This document shows positions 50,505-61,260 of a stretch of 64,000 nt of DNA, piece after piece. The notes below the pieces were generated by a model that was not told the origin of the DNA, did not search any database, and saw only the letters and a list, made by a program, of their open reading frames with translations. Positions within the stretch are counted from its first letter, which is position 1. Each line of letters opens with the position of its first letter. The position numbers and the translations under genes were made by a program. This DNA comes from Hexactinellida sp. DTS-2022 (taxonomy: Eukaryota; Porifera; Hexactinellida), in assembly GCA_028753945.1 (NCBI GenBank), contig JAPNXP010000001.1:1850501-1914500 (forward strand). Reading direction: 5' to 3'.

Positions 50505-50960
50505 AAGTGACGTCACGTAGACCTGCGGTCCAGCCGCTCCTGCTCCTATGTCCCTGAAAGAGACCACTCAATGGGTATCTCTGTCACCTGTCAAATCATT
50601 TAAAAAAGGACTGAAATACAACCAAACTTATGTGCCTCGTATTCCAATGACTGAAACTTCGCAATCCGGGGCTCTCATCGATGATATAGAGAATTATTTT
50701 AATAGTTCAAAACAAATCATCTCATTTTTAAGGTTCGTACAGACAGGATAATTTGAAGGTACATGTGCTAGCAGTAACCAATGAGGGTATGTTCATAAAG
50801 GACCCAGTAATTTCCCAGATATCCGGAATTGATAATAAGTGACTAACGGGAGAAAAACATGGAATTACTGTAAAGCAAATTCAGGAACTACTTTCGTTGC
50901 ATCCTCTTAACTGTGACTTTAGAATTCAGTGCTATACATCCATTACTTCAGAAGACTGAC
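50505..50960 (+). pseudogene. Probable intronless degenerate retrocopy of an unidentified gene
   Basis: A frame of 67 codons starts at the ATG at 50548 (MSLKETTQWVSLSPVKSF) and breaks near 50740. Protein-like sequence continues in a second frame (DNLKVHVLAVTNEGMFIKDP) to about 50843 and a third (GITVKQIQELLSLHPLN) to about 50960. Two frame changes within 400 bp without splice sites suggest a decayed copy. The parent gene is not recognised. A TGACGTCA octamer lies 40 bp upstream of the ATG. Alternatively only the first frame is a real exon ending at a GTTCGT donor. Confidence 0.4.
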
Positions 50961-51636
50961 GTAGCCAGGGCCGGGGTCACGGGCGCCTAGCCCTAAACTG
51001 CAATTGATGCACGATGTGCTCCTGACATTCTTGCTTCCATTATCCGAACATCAAGTGCTGGTCCCAATGTTGTTGAATAAAGTAATTCAGTATTAAATTG
51101 TTCGAAAAAAATTACTACTTCCAACGAGTTCGGATCATCAATGTTTCACTATAATAGTATAAAGGCAATGAAGAATGACATCATTGGTAAATATTAAAGT
51201 CAACAAATTCAAGAGAAGAAAATTCCCTGCGCCATGAACAACTTTACGAGGAGCCGACTGCGGGGACACGTGCTCCCCAGCACCGCCACTGAAATGAGTT
51301 GATAATCTATATTATAATAATTAATGACAGGATTGGTTTCAAGTACTTTTGTAAGTTAAGTACAAGTAATCTCTTTATATTTTGTTATTTCAAGTACAGG
51401 TAAACTATAAAGTTCTTAAAAAAATGTACTAGTAGATAAGTACCACGGAAAAATGGCGAAAGTCGAGTAATACTTACCCAACACTGATAAATGAACTACA
51501 GGTTCCAATCGACAGGCTCGGAACGAGGATTCAGCCAGTTCCGCCAGTGTACGGCCATGGTTTGGTCAGAAAATTTCTTCTGGTTAATTAGTAATTATTC
51601 GTAGAGAAAATTGTCTAACTGATACTTTAATTAATA
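50961..51636. other. Intergenic DNA with repeat fragments
   Basis: CAGGGCCGGGGTCACGGGCG at about 50970 looks like a hAT-type left end without a clear partner. An AATAAA lies near 51077. No gene supported. Confidence 0.35.
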
Positions 51637-51968
51637 TAGGGTTCCGCAAACTAGGTTTTTCAGGCCGCATGCGGCCTGAAACAATCTTATGTGTGGCCTG
51701 ATAGCTCAATGGAAATAAGAAATTGGTATCATGTGTGGCCTGAGACATTTATAATTTTAATCTGGCCTGTACACATATACCACTGATTAATACCCTTTGA
51801 CTAGAGTGCTTTATGCACTTTTTGCTTAGAATTAGTATAGTTATAGTATTACAACAACATAATAGTTTTTGTTATAAGTTTCGATAAATTTCTCGATAAT
51901 GTTTGCGGCCTGAGTAAATTTTGCTAAGATTATGTGGCCTGATATAAATTAAAGTTTGCGGAACCCTG
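51637..51968. mobile_element. hAT-type MITE with GTGGCCTGA words
   Basis: Ends TAGGGTTCCGCAAAC and GTTTGCGGAACCCTG. Identical 8-bp duplication AATTAATA at 51629-51636 and 51969-51976. Interior repeats GCGGCCTGA and TGTGGCCTGA. Confidence 0.85.
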
Positions 51969-52227
51969 AATTAATAGGTAATCTCCAATAAAAAAATTCC
52001 AGTGATTCTGTGTGTGTGCAACACGTGCCGAAGTATTGAACAATGTAGGCAAGGCATGATGCATATAAATAATAAGACATGAGGAATCATAACATATAGC
52101 ATATCTAAAGAAGAATGAATATAAGTTGGAAGTGATAGAAATAAATTCATTCTACATATAATTAGTGTCAGTAATTTAAGTGAATAAAGAAGCATCACAC
52201 TTCTAACTAGAAACAAAGGGGTGAGAG

Positions 52228-54498
52228 CTAAACAAGTGTGAATTTAGTAGGAGCTGGAATATCTTGAGTGTAGGAAAATGGCTGTTGTCGGTCAATTGGA
52301 TTTTCTAAATTCCGAAAGTTAGATGCATTAAGAGGAGGTAAGACAGAATCTCCTGCGACCCACGCATTGCTGAAAGTAGCAGCTATTTTAGAGCTTTTTC
52401 TGACAGAATCTCTTAACTCGGAATCGAAGCTCTGATTCAGTCTGTTTTTCTTCTCATCCAGAACATCCAAGGAGTCTATGAGTGGATTAGAGAGACTATT
52501 CATCTGCAGTTCATTGTGCAGCATTTGTTTCTCTTCATTTGTCAGCGCTGACTCCTGGGATCTTGGTGTGACAGCTGAAACAGATTCAGACTCACTATTA
52601 GCTAATTCACCGCCATTTTCAAGCCACGGGTATAGATCAAAGTTTTCTAGGTAATTGTTAAACAGCTGAGTGGAGTACTTGGCAAGAGAAATGCAGGCCA
52701 CCCAAGAATCTAATTGTTTCTTATTAGAAAAAGACAAATGGACTATGGATTTCTCAATTTGGTCAAGAGGTCCGGTTGGGATTAAGGAGCAACAAAATTT
52801 CTCAGGAGATTTATACAACTCGAAATACCTTTGTCCCTTATATAGTCCAACATTTTTCCAGGTAACTAGATTGACCATATCTTTAGTAGAAGATCTTCTC
52901 GATTTTGAATAGTACAAACCAGAAGTACGTAAAATACAGAATATTTTTCTCCAAGAACCTTTCTTTCCAATTTTTATGTTCACAACAGTTGCAATAGGCG
53001 GGAGTGTTTTATCGTAAAATAACTCTTTAATCAAAATCCTCCTGCGAGTTGTATCGTCGAAGTTAGATTCGTTGTCGCTAGACAACGGATGGATAGATGG
53101 CATGAAGAGCTGAGGCTTTTTTAGCAGCAAATACTTCTCAGATATATTTTTGAAAATAATGACATTACTGTGTTGTCTAGGCCAATGTGAGAGGACATCT
53201 AGCACCCTCTCGTGATCTTCTATGTTCCTCTCTAGCCCAAGCGAGCTTAGGCACTCGACCAGACACCAGTTTGGACCAGGAATTTGGTGATTCTTCTCAG
53301 CCATTATAGTACATACACTTCGTGAAGTCATATTTTCATCTATAATGACCATCTTGTATGACATATTAATATCGTATATTTTAAGGACTACTCGCTTCTG
53401 ATTGGCCCTCTTTAACTTGGACAGAGCTAATGAAATCTTAGCTTGTTTGGAGTCCTTAGCTTCAGGTGACTCACCAGTGGGAGGCGAGTCTTCGTATTTC
53501 AGTTCGCTAAGATCAGAAGCGTAGAGGTGGGACTCCTGGATACAGTTGGTAGACTTAAATTTAGGTTTGTCGAGGATTAGGGTAGACTGGTTCGGTAGGA
53601 ATAAATTTGCAGACTGAATGTCAGGCTCCGAGTTGGCTTGGATGGCCTGGGTCATCTCGTCTAGATCGGCTATCAGAGCATCGAGATCTTCAATCCCGAT
53701 ATCCTCACACTTCTCAGAAGCTAGCAGCGGGTCAGTGCAGTCTGGGATAGAAGCCGAGTTCAGTTGCGACAGTTCTTGTAAGCTGAAATTACTTCCGATT
53801 GAATCAGTCTCTGATCTCTTTTGAGAAAACCCTTGCAGCTCAGATAATTCGTTCAAACAAGCCGCTAACAAGTCGTTGGGAGGAGAGCATGCGTTGAAGT
53901 CTTCCTGTGTCGCGGGGGCTAAGTAGTTATATGAACGTTGTGATTGGGGAGATCTATTTTGGGAGGGTTCGAGATGCGAATCGGTTGGCGGAGGAACTGG
54001 TTGCACAAATAAATTATTCTTATTTTCACAAGGAAACTGGTATTCTTCTTTGTAAGTAGTATTACCCTCTTTCGATATGTGTCTGTCCCCTTCGAAAGAA
54101 TAAGTTATCTGCTCATTCTCAAACAGTATACGAACTTCATTGTTACTGGAGACTTTACAAGACTGTGTGAAGTCTTCTTTGACCTTTTTAGCATTCTTTA
54201 AATTTCTCAACGCTCCCATATCATTGTTCACACCTGATTGTATTCGAGAATCTCGTACCGGGTTACTACCTAAACTCTTCACTGATTGTTTTTGATGATA
54301 GAGAGCTATCTCATTGTCTGTGATAGGGGAGGGAGGTATCGGGGGCAGGTCGCCTGAATTAGACTTAGATAAGTAAGGCCCCGGTACGCCTAGACGAGAA
54401 GCGGAGTGGGGAGGAACTGGAGGGGGGTTGGAAACAGCAAGGCTATCGAGAGACAACTTCGTTCTGAAATTCCGCACAGGAAGTGGGGGTGGGTCCAT
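52228..54498 (-). CDS. MRL-family (Mig-10/RIAM/lamellipodin) RA-PH adaptor
   Basis: 756 residues. The N-terminus is Pro-rich (MDPPPLPVR, NPPPVPPHS, LPPIPPSP), suited to SH3 or EVH1 partners. Residues 268-292 (IEDLDALIADLDEMTQAI) form an amphipathic helix like the talin-binding site of RIAM. A basic coiled segment (352-367) leads into a Ras-association domain at about 368-455 (KRVVLKIYDINMSYK, WCLVECLSSLGLER) and a PH domain at about 498-608 (KKGSWRKIFCILRTSGLYY, FCCSLIP, LDSWVACISLAKY). RA and PH in tandem with EDHE and the AKY end are hallmarks of the MRL group rather than Grb7/10/14, which would add an SH2. These adaptors link Rap/Ras and phosphoinositides to Ena/VASP, talin and actin at the membrane; inferred here. 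Intronless; vertebrate relatives have many introns. Confidence 0.9.
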   Translation of the reverse strand: MDPPPLPVRNFRTKLSLDSLAVSNPPPVPPHSASRLGVPGPYLSKSNSGDLPPIPPSPITDNEIALYHQKQSVKSLGSNPVRDSRIQSGVNNDMGALRNLKNAKKVKEDFTQSCKVSSNNEVRILFENEQITYSFEGDRHISKEGNTTYKEEYQFPCENKNNLFVQPVPPPTDSHLEPSQNRSPQSQRSYNYLAPATQEDFNACSPPNDLLAACLNELSELQGFSQKRSETDSIGSNFSLQELSQLNSASIPDCTDPLLASEKCEDIGIEDLDALIADLDEMTQAIQANSEPDIQSANLFLPNQSTLILDKPKFKSTNCIQESHLYASDLSELKYEDSPPTGESPEAKDSKQAKISLALSKLKRANQKRVVLKIYDINMSYKMVIIDENMTSRSVCTIMAEKNHQIPGPNWCLVECLSSLGLERNIEDHERVLDVLSHWPRQHSNVIIFKNISEKYLLLKKPQLFMPSIHPLSSDNESNFDDTTRRRILIKELFYDKTLPPIATVVNIKIGKKGSWRKIFCILRTSGLYYSKSRRSSTKDMVNLVTWKNVGLYKGQRYFELYKSPEKFCCSLIPTGPLDQIEKSIVHLSFSNKKQLDSWVACISLAKYSTQLFNNYLENFDLYPWLENGGELANSESESVSAVTPRSQESALTNEEKQMLHNELQMNSLSNPLIDSLDVLDEKKNRLNQSFDSELRDSVRKSSKIAATFSNAWVAGDSVLPPLNASNFRNLENPIDRQQPFSYTQDIPAPTKFTLV

Positions 54499-55183
54499 GA
54501 TAGTTGTTTACCTAATTAGTTAATTAAATGTTAATTAGAATGGTAACCGAAAGGGATAATTCGAATTTATTAGAAAATCATGATTTGATTTAGAGTCTGG
54601 CTCCTGGGTAGCACCAACCAATGTTCTTAATTAATTAATAACCTGAAATTCTAACCTTGAATTTTCAAAAGTTTTGACCCTTATCTGAACCGGATTAATT
54701 AAATATGGATTCATATTAGACCAAATATTAATTAATCCAATTTAATTAATTGGTAGCTTGAATGTCAATAGTAACCTTAATTAATATTAATTAATATTTT
54801 TAAGAATTTGTAGCATATTGTAATTTCGAAGAACAATAGGAATTCTAAGATGTGGCATGAATCTAAGAATTCCTTTTGTTCTTTATAACTAAAAATTAGC
54901 CACATGAAATCAACTAATAAATTATTTCTTTGAGCTGAGGTGTCATGCCATATATGGTCCCCCATAAGGTTAGTCCGGCCGGGCAATCTACGGTGAGTGG
55001 ATCGTCCCCTTCCGCCATATAAGGCCCCCCGGAACCATTCGGGGTGCTCTGACTCTAATCTGGCGTGTAATGTATATACCTCCGGATATTCTTCGGAGCC
55101 GCAAGTTAATCTCTAGACAATGCGTCTTGCTTAGCCTCATTTGTCAAATTATAGAGAACTAACAAAACTACTACAAAGTGGTA
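54499..55183. other. AT-rich intergenic DNA
   Basis: TTAATTAATTAA-type words are frequent. A GC-rich patch at 54975-55110 includes GGCCGGGCAATC and CCTCCGGATATTC. No gene or bounded element recognised. Confidence 0.3.
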
Positions 55184-55500
55184 CACTTGTAAAATTGGTC
55201 GGGGGGACCAAAATTTTCATGGAAATTTGGTCCTTCTGTGGAAAATTCGGTCCTCTGAAGTTTGTGTTTATTTAGTTACCGTATTCACTAAAATGGTAGC
55301 CTAGGCGATTTTTCGCCTTATTGGGACCAAATATTTTTATGAATAAGCCTGTCACTGGAAAATTGATCCGGGACCAAAATTCCATGGAATATTGGTCCCA
55401 TGATGGTACCAAGAATTTAGGCTAGGACCATTTCCATGGAATATTGATCCCCCGGACCAATTTTCCATGGAATATTGGTCCCCGGACCAATTTTTAAGTG
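55184..55500. mobile_element. TIR element with GGACCAAAATT words
   Basis: Left CACTTGTAAAATTGGTC and right GGACCAATTTTTAAGTG are inverted. Interior is CCATGGAATATTGGTCC repeats. No clear target duplication; the CACT start allows a CACTA-type assignment but does not prove it. Confidence 0.55.
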
Positions 55501-55547
55501 ACAGTTCTATTCTAAAACATGGGCGGCACAAGTCAGGCTATTGACAG

Positions 55548-55848
55548 CAGTGATGTACTCCGTTATCAGTATCGGAGTAACGGTAACGGACATCCGTTAC
55601 TTTCAACTAGTTATCGTTATCTTTAATCAGTTACTTTACCATTACTTTACCATTACTTTACCATTACTTTACCGTAACACTGTTACCGGTACTTCGTTAA
55701 ACTTATTCCATTGCAGTCACTCCGTTACTTTAAGGTAACGGTAACTGATTAAAGGTAAACGGATTAACTGTACAGAAGTAACGGTGAAGGAAGAAATAAA
55801 GTAACGGTAACGGAGTAACGGAAGATTTAGTAACGGAGCACATCACTG
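55548..55848. mobile_element. hAT-type MITE with CGTTACTTT/GTAACGG array
   Basis: Ends CAGTGATGTACTCCGTTA and TAACGGAGCACATCACTG (one base differs). Identical 8-bp duplication ATTGACAG at 55540-55547 and 55849-55856. The interior is inverted arrays of TAACGGT and CATTACTTTAC words. The 65-codon frame in it is spurious. Confidence 0.88.
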
Positions 55849-56317
55849 ATTGACAGACCACTATTGAACTGACTACGCTGCCCCTATATTATATACGTAC
55901 TAACAAGACTAAGACAAAGTGGTACTATTCTAAGAATTTTCAGGGAGGTGCTCCGAGTAAAATCTGAGTTTTATATTCAATATTCATGATGGGAACTATC
56001 CACGGCTGCCATGGATGGTCCGGCCAGACCATATATGGCGTGACAGGAGCAGTTTAGCACAATTCGTTCGTATTAGTAGTAAAATTAAAATCAAAATTAC
56101 ACAATAAAATACTTATACTTCGTAGAATGAGGATAATATTAGAGCTGAGGGAACACGATACAACACGAAACGTGTTTTTGCTGTCTTGGGGGCTCGGGTC
56201 ATGTTCGTGTTCTTTTTCAACAAAAATCTCCCAAGTATTACTTGAAAGAAACGGAGTTGTATGTTGTCTGTACAAAATTAATCTGTTAAAAGGCAAATTC
56301 AAACCTTTATTCTTGAC

Positions 56318-56987
56318 GGGAATGCTGCATTTTACCAACAAAATTCAGGCAAATTACCAACAAATTTGTGACTGTCATTATACCAACACATGTTGCCAAT
56401 TTACCAACAATAGAACATCTATTGTGCTCTATTGTTGGTAAAATGACAGTTGTCATTATACCAACAAGTGTATTCAATTTACTAACATGTTTTCCCCATT
56501 TAGTTTTATGTTTTTCCGCCTACCCGTCAAATGAATAACATGTGCAATTTTTATATAAATTACAATCGCATAAATGGGAGACTGTTCAGACGACTGGGGT
56601 TTTAACTTATACTCAATAATAGTCAATTTAAAAGGTTTGGTTTTCCACGAGACATTGTCCGGACGACTGGGGTTTTCACCGATATGCAATAAAATCAATT
56701 AAAAGTTCGCGTTTTTAGTTCGTTACTGGGGGCATTTGTAAGACGATTAAGGGGCCTGGGAGTAGATAGAATAAATTTTCTACAATAGATTTTCTATTGT
56801 TGGTAAATTGACATCGGTAGTTAACTAACAATAGAACACAATAGATTTTCTATTGTTGGTAAATTGACAACAGTTGTTGGTAAAATGACAACAGTTGTTG
56901 GTAAAATGACAACACTTGTTGGTATAATGACAGTCACAAATTTGTTGGTAATTTGAATGAATTTTGTTGGTAGAATGCATGCTTCCC
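56318..56987. mobile_element. Inverted-repeat element with 8-bp duplication and ACCAACA arrays
   Basis: Ends GGGAATGCTGCATTTTACC and its imperfect complement GGTAGAATGCATGCTTCCC. Identical 8-bp duplication TTCTTGAC at 56310-56317 and 56988-56995. ACCAACAA/TTGTTGGT arrays run inward from both sides. The ends lack CAG, so the hAT class is less sure than for the others. Frames at 56127-57082 here are repeat. Confidence 0.75.
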
Positions 56988-57283
56988 TTCTTGACATTGA
57001 ATAATTTTATTGTATTTGTTCGTGTTTCTTGATGTGGAATTGAACTAGGCTCTTTATAGTTATACCATGGGATGCTTGCCAAATCGAAATGTTAATTAAA
57101 TTAAACACAGGCTAACAGGGGATTTTATCTAATATGAGGCTAAATCGTTTAATTAACTTGAGATAAACCTTGAGAATCTTTAATAGTCTAATAGACAGTT
57201 TATACTACTTTCTTAATAAAGATACAGAAAATTAGCTTTCAAACAGACAAGAAAATGATTGTATACCAGAATAGTAAGTGTAA

Positions 57284-57760
57284 CCGTGACCTACGTTATA
57301 ATAAGGCCTGTTCACTAGTGTTAAATTTTGGACCATGGATGTCGTTTAAGTCCATTGATAATTTTACAATAAATGTTATAGTCAGAGATAATTAACCAAG
57401 TAGTAATCCAGAACGAAAAATATGAATGCCTTGCTACCCTTGCAGTCGGTTCGTGTCGAAAATTATCTAAAAATAAATAAAGTTAAACCCAATTAGTTGT
57501 TATTGTTCTTCAAATGTTTATTTGCTAAAAATTTATATTCACTTTCATGTTTTCTTTAATATTTTGTACAATTGTAACATTCATTTACTTCAAATGTGCT
57601 CGGTATTAAACCCAATAATATTTTACTTCTTCTGGATTACTACTTGGTTAATTATCTCTGACTATAACATTTATTCTAAAAAGAATCAATGGACTTAAAC
57701 GACATCCATGGTCCAAATTTTAACACTAGTGAACAGGCCTTATTATAACGTAGGTCACGG
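57284..57760. mobile_element. Long-TIR element, family C copy 2 (uninterrupted)
   Basis: CCGTGACCTACGTTATAA at left and TTATAACGTAGGTCACGG at right. Flanking 5-bp repeats TGTAA (57279-57283; 57761-57765). Nearly identical to 5687-6664 without its 500-bp insertion, which implies recent activity of the family. Confidence 0.8.
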
Positions 57761-57982
57761 TGTAACTTATAGCCAAATAGATACAATCAATCCTGCAATA
57801 ATTGGAATACCAATTAACTGGGACAACCGCTCAAAGTGTTGGTAACAAAAGAAATTAGCAATAAGAGAAACCAATCCAAAATAAAAATCAATAACTACTT
57901 AATAAAGCTTAAAATACTTATCTCCTGGTTAATCACCCACCTCTCAATACCTAATGGGTTAAACTATACTAATTAGGATATA

Positions 57983-58168
57983 CAGTAGAGCCTCTGAACA
58001 ACGGACACCTTGGGACCGGAACCGTTGTCCTTATTTAGAGGTTGTCCGCTATTTAGAGGTTGCTTTTCTATTAGACATATGCTAAATAAATATATCCGTG
58101 CCACGTGGGTTGTCCGTTATTTAGAGGTTGTCCGCTATTTGGAGTGTCCGTTATGGGAGGCTCCACTG
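57983..58168. mobile_element. pogo/Tigger-like MITE
   Basis: Left CAGTAGAGCCTCTGAACAAC after TA, right GGGAGGCTCCACTG before AT. Interior TTGTCCGCTATTTAGAGG words repeated. The right duplication is imperfect. Confidence 0.65.
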
Positions 58169-58292
58169 ATTATTTATTTCTACTCCTGCTAAGTAAAGCA
58201 TATTGCTCACACAACTGAGAAAATAACCCAACCCTGAATATCCTATCAATGGGGGAGTGTGCTTCCTAATTTATTTCATTGCAATCCTACTA

Positions 58293-58706
58293 CAGTGGAA
58301 CTCGCTTAGTACGTACTCTCGGATTTTACGTACTGTTATCTAATAACCGATTTTTCCTCCTATCTGACCCATTATAAATGATTCGGTTAATACGTACTCG
58401 GATAAGACATACCAATTTATATTCCCAATTAAATAAAATGTATGTATTTTAATTCGGTTAGTAGGTGCTCTAGAAAACTATCACAGAACTCAGGTATTAC
58501 GTATTTGGTTTAAGTGAGTAGGTGACAACTAAAATACTTTAATCATATCGTTAAGTATGTTATATACTGTATACCATACATCGATTCACATCATTGAACA
58601 AGTCAATATTTCGACTTGTGGATTATGCATACGGATAATACGTACCTCGGTTAGTATGTACTTTTTCTTGTCTCCCAAGGTGGTACGTCTTAAGCGAGTT
58701 CTACTG
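58293..58706. mobile_element. pogo/Tigger-like MITE
   Basis: Ends CAGTGGAACTCGCTTAGTACG and CGTCTTAAGCGAGTTCTACTG, flanked by TA (58291-58292; 58707-58708). Repeats of TTAGTACGTACTC type run inside. Confidence 0.8.
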
Positions 58707-58869
58707 TACATATAGGAGTAATATAGGCGTCGCACCTGTAAATGGTTAACTTTAAACTTCAATGCAATATTTTGTGCTTTCCTCAATCTCAATTTATTAA
58801 AATTGTATCCAGTAAATAAACTAAATATTTTATCAATTTTAAGTAAATACTGGTATCGCCTTCACATAA

Positions 58870-59270
58870 TATAAGTAATACGTAATAATTTTGGTGACGA
58901 CGCTCGACGGCAGATGCAGTGTTCGCCAATCACATCGTACCATGGAGCTCAACACCCGTGGGATATATTTTCGCGGGCATTCGGCGAGTAGACCAGTTTA
59001 CTCTTAAAGAGTAATCGAGTAAGTTGGAGGGTATGCAGACGGCTCCAGGATGGCCCAAGCACTGCTTCTAAATACCACAGTGCACACTTAAAGTAAATGT
59101 CGATTCGGTCCTGTCCACTAAAAATAAAGAGCAAAGAACATCGATTTTGTAACGTTTGATTTTGTAATACATAGATTTAGTAATGGTTTGTCTAGGAATA
59201 TACCCAAACAGCTGACAAGTCTTTAGTTGTATGCCTGGGTCAAAACTGAATGGTGTCGAGTGCATATCTT
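58870..59270 (-). other. Protein-like but broken stretch, possible gene fragment
   Basis: This stretch is locally GC-richer than its flanks. On the minus strand, short frames here (for example SNLLDYSLRVNWSTRRMP, then ATG-led 65 codons ending SVHCGI) look less like random AT-rich DNA but contain stops. No family recognised. It could be a decayed gene piece or chance. Confidence 0.2.
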
Positions 59271-60159
59271 TTGTGAAGCAGGTGTGTGTCTAAGTAGTCA
59301 CGACGGGTTCTTCCAACAATGATTTGATAAGAATTAGTCAGGCACAAATTGTCTTTATACAGTTACACTATTATGCAAATACTAATTCCAAACCTAGTAA
59401 AAATATATACTACAGTACACCATCGCTAAACGAACAATTTTGTCTGTTCGGAATGAACAGACACTGTTCGGAATCTTAGCCAGGGTCTACTTAAATATAT
59501 ATTTCTATACTAATTCAGTTAGTATAAAATGTGATGTTATGTACATACTACCTAATTTGTGAAGCGGGACTGAGGAGTAGATACCAAATTTGTGAATGGA
59601 ACGAAACAAGTGGAAATCACTGAATATTGATGATAGCTCAGCACTGCGAATTTAATTGAAGGAGCCAAACTCTAGGTCTAGAGTTTTAAAGAATTGCTGG
59701 GCAGGAAATTTTGACAATTTTGAATCAGTTAATTTTGTTCCGTTCCGTGCCCTATTAGGCATGTCCAAATAGGACTTGAAATACTGTATAATCTGCATAA
59801 TTTTCTATAGGAGGATGATTTTGTTCTTGGGGGACGTCAAAAAGGTAAAAAAAATTTCCGAATGAAATTTTTCTTTCGGATTCGGGTAGATAGCATGTCA
59901 TAGTATAGCTAGGTGGTTAAACAACTCTAAAACACAAGTTTGATTTATTCATGCAGATGTACGGGTCTATCTCCTTAATCCGACTACTCAATAAACCATA
60001 ATTCAGCTATATCCTACACTCTTCTATCTCAAGAGTCTCGGATTATTCAGGTTCTACTGTATCCCGTTTGTTATAATAAGCTACCAAGATATATATTATA
60101 GTACTATTAGATTAAATAACCTATGCATGCATATATAGTAAATCAGAGGCTCAAAGGAG
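59271..60159. other. AT-rich intergenic DNA with a Tigger-like remnant
   Basis: TACAGTACACCATCGCTAAACG at 59412-59433 looks like a pogo-like left end, with TGTTCGGAATGAACAG just inside. No right partner is clear. No gene supported. Confidence 0.35.
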
Positions 60160-60558
60160 CTATCTTATACTTTTCAATCCATCTTCTATTGCCTGTACAA
60201 GGTCATAAATAATTCGATTGGTATCATGTAGAACAAGCAAGTGTTGATGCATAGTCTCTAGTTGTGTTGGTTGTTTGCTGATAGTGTCAAAAGAACCTGA
60301 TAAATAAGATTCAGTCTTTTCAATATAGCTCTCACGTGAAACTAATTTCTTAGCTGCTTTTGTAATTAACTCGCTGCATCCAGAGTCATTCACAATTCCC
60401 CTTGCTAATCTGCCAAACTCCTCCACCTGCCCGGACACCTGAAATATTATCCGTTCCCGAGCATACTCGCAGTGCAACAGCTTACTACTGTCGGATATGG
60501 TGTCATTCATTGTAGTACTGTAATCTAGATCAAAACCAGTAAATTTAATGAAATACAT
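60160..60558 (-). CDS. BORCS7: BORCS7-like subunit of the BORC lysosome-positioning complex
   Basis: 132 residues, predicted all-helical. Residues from about 32 align by pattern with BORCS7 (about 105 aa): a helix with ARGIVNDSGCSELITKAAKKLVSRESYIEKTESYL corresponds to the family's conserved SSELLGQAARNMVLQEDAILHSEDSL block. A second helix (LETMHQHLLVLHDTNRIIYDL) closes it. BORC sits on the lysosome surface and recruits Arl8 and kinesin for outward movement; inferred from family. Two starts are possible: the first ATG (60558) or the Met of MNDTISDS sixteen codons later, which gives a more usual length. Intronless. Confidence 0.68.
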   Translation of the reverse strand: MYFIKFTGFDLDYSTTMNDTISDSSKLLHCEYARERIIFQVSGQVEEFGRLARGIVNDSGCSELITKAAKKLVSRESYIEKTESYLSGSFDTISKQPTQLETMHQHLLVLHDTNRIIYDLVQAIEDGLKSIR

Positions 60559-60920
60559 CTAATTGTGATATGCACTAGTTTTGTTCCAATTATTTTAGGC
60601 GTTTATCTACTATCAGTGACGACAAAATGAAATTTCGATGGTGGATAATTAAGCTACCACCTCACTTTTCTGGATGCGGAAGAATAAACAACGGCCGGTT
60701 TAACAAACCACTCTTATGGCTTAACAAATATCTGATGCTGTAAAACAACACTAATTTAATAACAAATAATGCACCGAAAATAATATGCACAAAGTCAAAT
60801 AGTCCACAATTTATTGTGAATTAGATAAGCCACCAAAGGAAAAATTTGGTGGCTTATGGGGACTTTATGATGAATATATTTAATACATCACAGAGATGTA
60901 TAATTATAAAGATTAGTTTC
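60559..60920. other. AT-rich spacer upstream of the BORCS7-like gene
   Basis: No gene or bounded element recognised. Confidence 0.3.
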
Positions 60921-60924
60921 AAGG

Positions 60925-61260
60925 CGTAGTAAGGCCGCGTAGCGGTCGTCAATTGAGGCGTGAAGCGCCGAACCGTCGCAAAGCGCAGAACCGTCGCAAA
61001 GCGACCGAGACCGAAGGGCTCGTATATTAAATGCACAATTGTTGTGTGTGGGTGTTAGTTAGTTAGTTCGTTTGTTTGTTAGTTTGTCTGTTTGTCCAGA
61101 ATTAATTGGAAAGACTACGAGTCCTAGAATTTTTGAAAATTTGTATCCAAGGGTAATTTGTACCGCGGGTCTGCGACAAAGATCTACATGTATTGATTTT
61201 TTAAGCGAAATTATGGGATTATGACGTAAAAAGATAGGTATTTTAAGCATAACTCCTTCA
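60925..61260 (-). mobile_element. GC-head plus CA-tail junction, inverse orientation
   Basis: Reading on the minus strand: CTAGGACTCGTAGTCTTTCC-like tail, CAAAC repeats, ACAATTG, then CGAGCCCTTCGGTCTCGG head with GTCGCTTTGCGAC repeats and GACCGCTACGCGGCC. It is the same tail-then-head order as at 7390-7570. Two short frames in it are spurious. Confidence 0.6.
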
